Source: Bifidobacteriaceae bacterium
Lineage (GTDB): Bacteria; Actinomycetota; Actinomycetes; Actinomycetales; WQXJ01
DNA: 12,971 nt
Assembly (NCBI GenBank): GCA_031261885.1
Contig: JAISIU010000146.1
Location: 1 to 12,971 of the forward strand
Direction: 5' to 3'
Of the stretch, positions 12,501 through 12,971 are shown one piece after another (position 1 is the first letter of the stretch; the number at the start of each line of letters is the position of its first letter). A model generated the notes under the pieces. It made no database searches. It was not told where the DNA came from and saw nothing but the letters and a program-made list of their open reading frames with translations. The translations under genes were made by a program, and so were the position numbers.

Positions 12501-12971
12501 CCGGCAGTGCGACCGGATCGCCGTGCTCGTCGAAGCCGTAGAGCCTGACGTCCGATGTCGTCTGGGCGACGCCATTTTCGTCGGTGGTCGTTTGGCTGGT
12601 GTGCCAGCCCGTGAGGAACAGCGGCTGGTCCTGTTGCGTCACGACCGTCAGCTGCGGGTTCGTGATGGTCTCCTGGCCGTCCGTGATCTGGACCGTGGAG
12701 GTAACGCCCGTGGCGCCGGTCGCGGCCTCGTCCGCCGTGATCGGCTTGGCCGTGTCCACGAGGGCGGCGAGGGTCGCGGATGTGGCCCCCGACCCGGTGG
12801 TGGCGTCACCGGCCGTGCCGCTGGTGGGATCGCTGGTGGCCTCGCCAGTGGTGACCGTGTAGACGATCGACCCGGTCTTGCCATCCGGCAAGAGGGCCAC
12901 CGCCATACCCTTGACCTGCCCCGACGTGCCGTTGTACGCGACGATCTCGGGACCCCAGGTCGCGCTGTCGA
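9505..12971 (-). CDS. Giant multidomain surface-type protein with CARDB-like, cadherin-like and C-terminal InlB B-type repeat (N-terminal part outside window)
   Basis: The frame is open to the right edge, so the start and any signal peptide are missing; 1154 residues are visible. Numbering below starts at the Met encoded at 12906. Residues 1-280 contain beta-propeller-like blades (VRLYGFDEHGDPVALPDSL, TAIVWSDAG, LKAVRLTRGADGQLSLA). About 295-395 is a CARDB-like domain (MPIAFTVTNTGPTTIDSVAV), and 400-535 may be another, ending EANRSNNYADLNF. About 645-738 resembles the cadherin-like beta-sandwich (ATITVSAG to QRYQITVQN). Two Ig-like domains follow (745-841, and 845-952 with the only two cysteines, 900 and 919). 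An fn3-like segment lies at 985-1055. A Lys/Ala-rich linker (1058-1098) leads to one Listeria-Bacteroides/InlB B-type repeat (1099-1132, GYSFKGWYTNK to ITLYAGW). No LPXTG or C-terminal membrane anchor is seen. No Asp or Glu occurs after residue 976. Likely secreted and wall-associated; the ligand is unknown. Confidence 0.85.
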   Translation of the reverse strand, partial: DSATWGPEIVAYNGTSGQVKGMAVALLPDGKTGSIVYTVTTGEATSDPTSGTAGDATTGSGATSATLAALVDTAKPITADEAATGATGVTSTVQITDGQETITNPQLTVVTQQDQPLFLTGWHTSQTTTDENGVAQTTSDVRLYGFDEHGDPVALPDSLAAAGVQDDVMPNANFRFAHSIGSNPPLDQTAIVWSDAGTTDDSASGSTAASTTGSLKAVRLTRGADGQLSLAPPTTIATMPAGAVPDTFDAVTDGTAVQAVVVATRDWQESDGGTGGTETVTAADGTSVDLPVRVSLLGLAAGQFQNGISVTSVVPDYSYVHKGATMPIAFTVTNTGPTTIDSVAVAFKDSTTTGFSEQGASKADADLAPGASMTLTAFYDIPAAGIEDPEYQVTASYGAAPGGTTISTSDTIHLDVPEVAIASATTDRTTDGQRTYRVTLANGSDVPLAGSGRHVELTFADSAGAATDASGAATDPIPPVTITDDADLAKIDEGVYTVTGSFDTAAYVQGTLGKTELPNGGVDIEATVEVTDSDGDQLTEANRSNNYADLNFPSLIEMAGGETQRVTTGLDNTAGRGSEVALTVSNLSLQAVHDGNVQVTLLDAQGNPIATKVAIEGQAPRLSLAGESDAQLQVHFDQTGARAIARFFRDTPGQAATEPELAGLDLTGVNGIELAAGQTDYTGTATNLTATTLTARAASADATITVSAGSRTVATGTGAVAAAVPLALGTNPGDTEATVIDVTVVTASGASQRYQITVQNTYDAASAGLMLSVTSPMVDGWVKAGDRGAAVALAAGGESDQWAGVTVQVSVDDGAPVRADGFTGVSQTVALVQGEGEHTVTATATDSAGNEYPVEPLTLWVDQTAPTVTAATMTTTADPITAGQAADPSLAGFNPVLLAQTDRRVAVSWTAGDTASGLASCDILLGDKAVPVTPDAAGRCQTVLTDPFSGLVSARATDHVGRTTTVELGQVNLVAGAAPEQGKPAPETQVPGALPETLSAPTTSPVLVKISATALKVHPPRSASQIQYRIRVKGTSTWSAWQYSPTFRHLKPGKKYQLQLRRVLAGIAASVPSAIPTVRMKVQVKFKSAQAGVKAKAMPKAKAVKAGAKLHKPKAPHAKGYSFKGWYTNKARTHKYNFHKKVKKSITLYAGWKK

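Noticed and set aside
1..12971. CRISPR array, tRNA or rRNA gene, insertion sequence, or phage genes
   Set aside because: No regularly spaced repeats, no cloverleaf or rRNA-like stretch, and no transposase- or phage-like product was found on either strand.

Overview
The window is very GC-rich, carries no phage or transposon genes, and reads as a chromosomal segment of an actinomycete (Actinomycetota). The evidence is MurT beside dnaB, the actinobacterial rpsF-ssb-rpsR-rplI order, an actinobacterial-type 359-residue inositol-3-phosphate synthase, and GTG/TTG starts. The zinc-ligand-free S18 and the style of the class A PBP point to the Micrococcales/Actinomycetales side rather than mycobacteria, but this is inference from remembered family members. 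The order ino1 - padR - ponA-like PBP - rpsF - ssb - rpsR - rplI - dnaB matches the M. tuberculosis Rv0046c-Rv0058 neighbourhood with some genes missing, so most of the window is conserved core.

Layout. 1-633 (minus): N-terminal half of MurT, cut by the window edge. 683-2056 (minus): dnaB. 2057-2614: a 558-bp gene-free stretch with a strong terminator hairpin behind rplI, a cluster of DnaA-box-like motifs, and a structured dnaB leader. 2615-4325 (minus): rpsF-ssb-rpsR-rplI, whose leader can fold into an S6:S18-type structure that hides the ribosome binding site. 4506-7124 (minus): class A penicillin-binding protein. 7125-7456: divergent control region with several inverted repeats, including a 9-bp-arm palindrome of PadR type. 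7457-8050 (plus): PadR-family regulator. 8218-9297 (plus): inositol-3-phosphate synthase. 9298-9504: two abutting, nearly identical terminator hairpins between convergent genes. 9505-12971 (minus): C-terminal 1154 residues of a giant, probably secreted multidomain protein that runs off the right edge.

How the genes work together. The minus-strand core genes serve replication (DnaB, SSB), translation (S6, S18, L9) and cell-wall building (class A PBP, MurT). The plus-strand pair makes inositol phosphate, the precursor of phosphatidylinositol and mycothiol, probably with the PadR protein as a local regulator. The large surface-type protein looks like lineage-specific accessory content placed at the end of the conserved block. 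Its last 157 residues contain no acidic residue and are lysine-rich, unlike the acidic rest of the protein. I see no undescribed multi-gene system here. The most interesting signals are regulatory (rpsF leader, dnaB upstream boxes, PadR palindrome), the duplicated terminator, and the charge-split surface protein.
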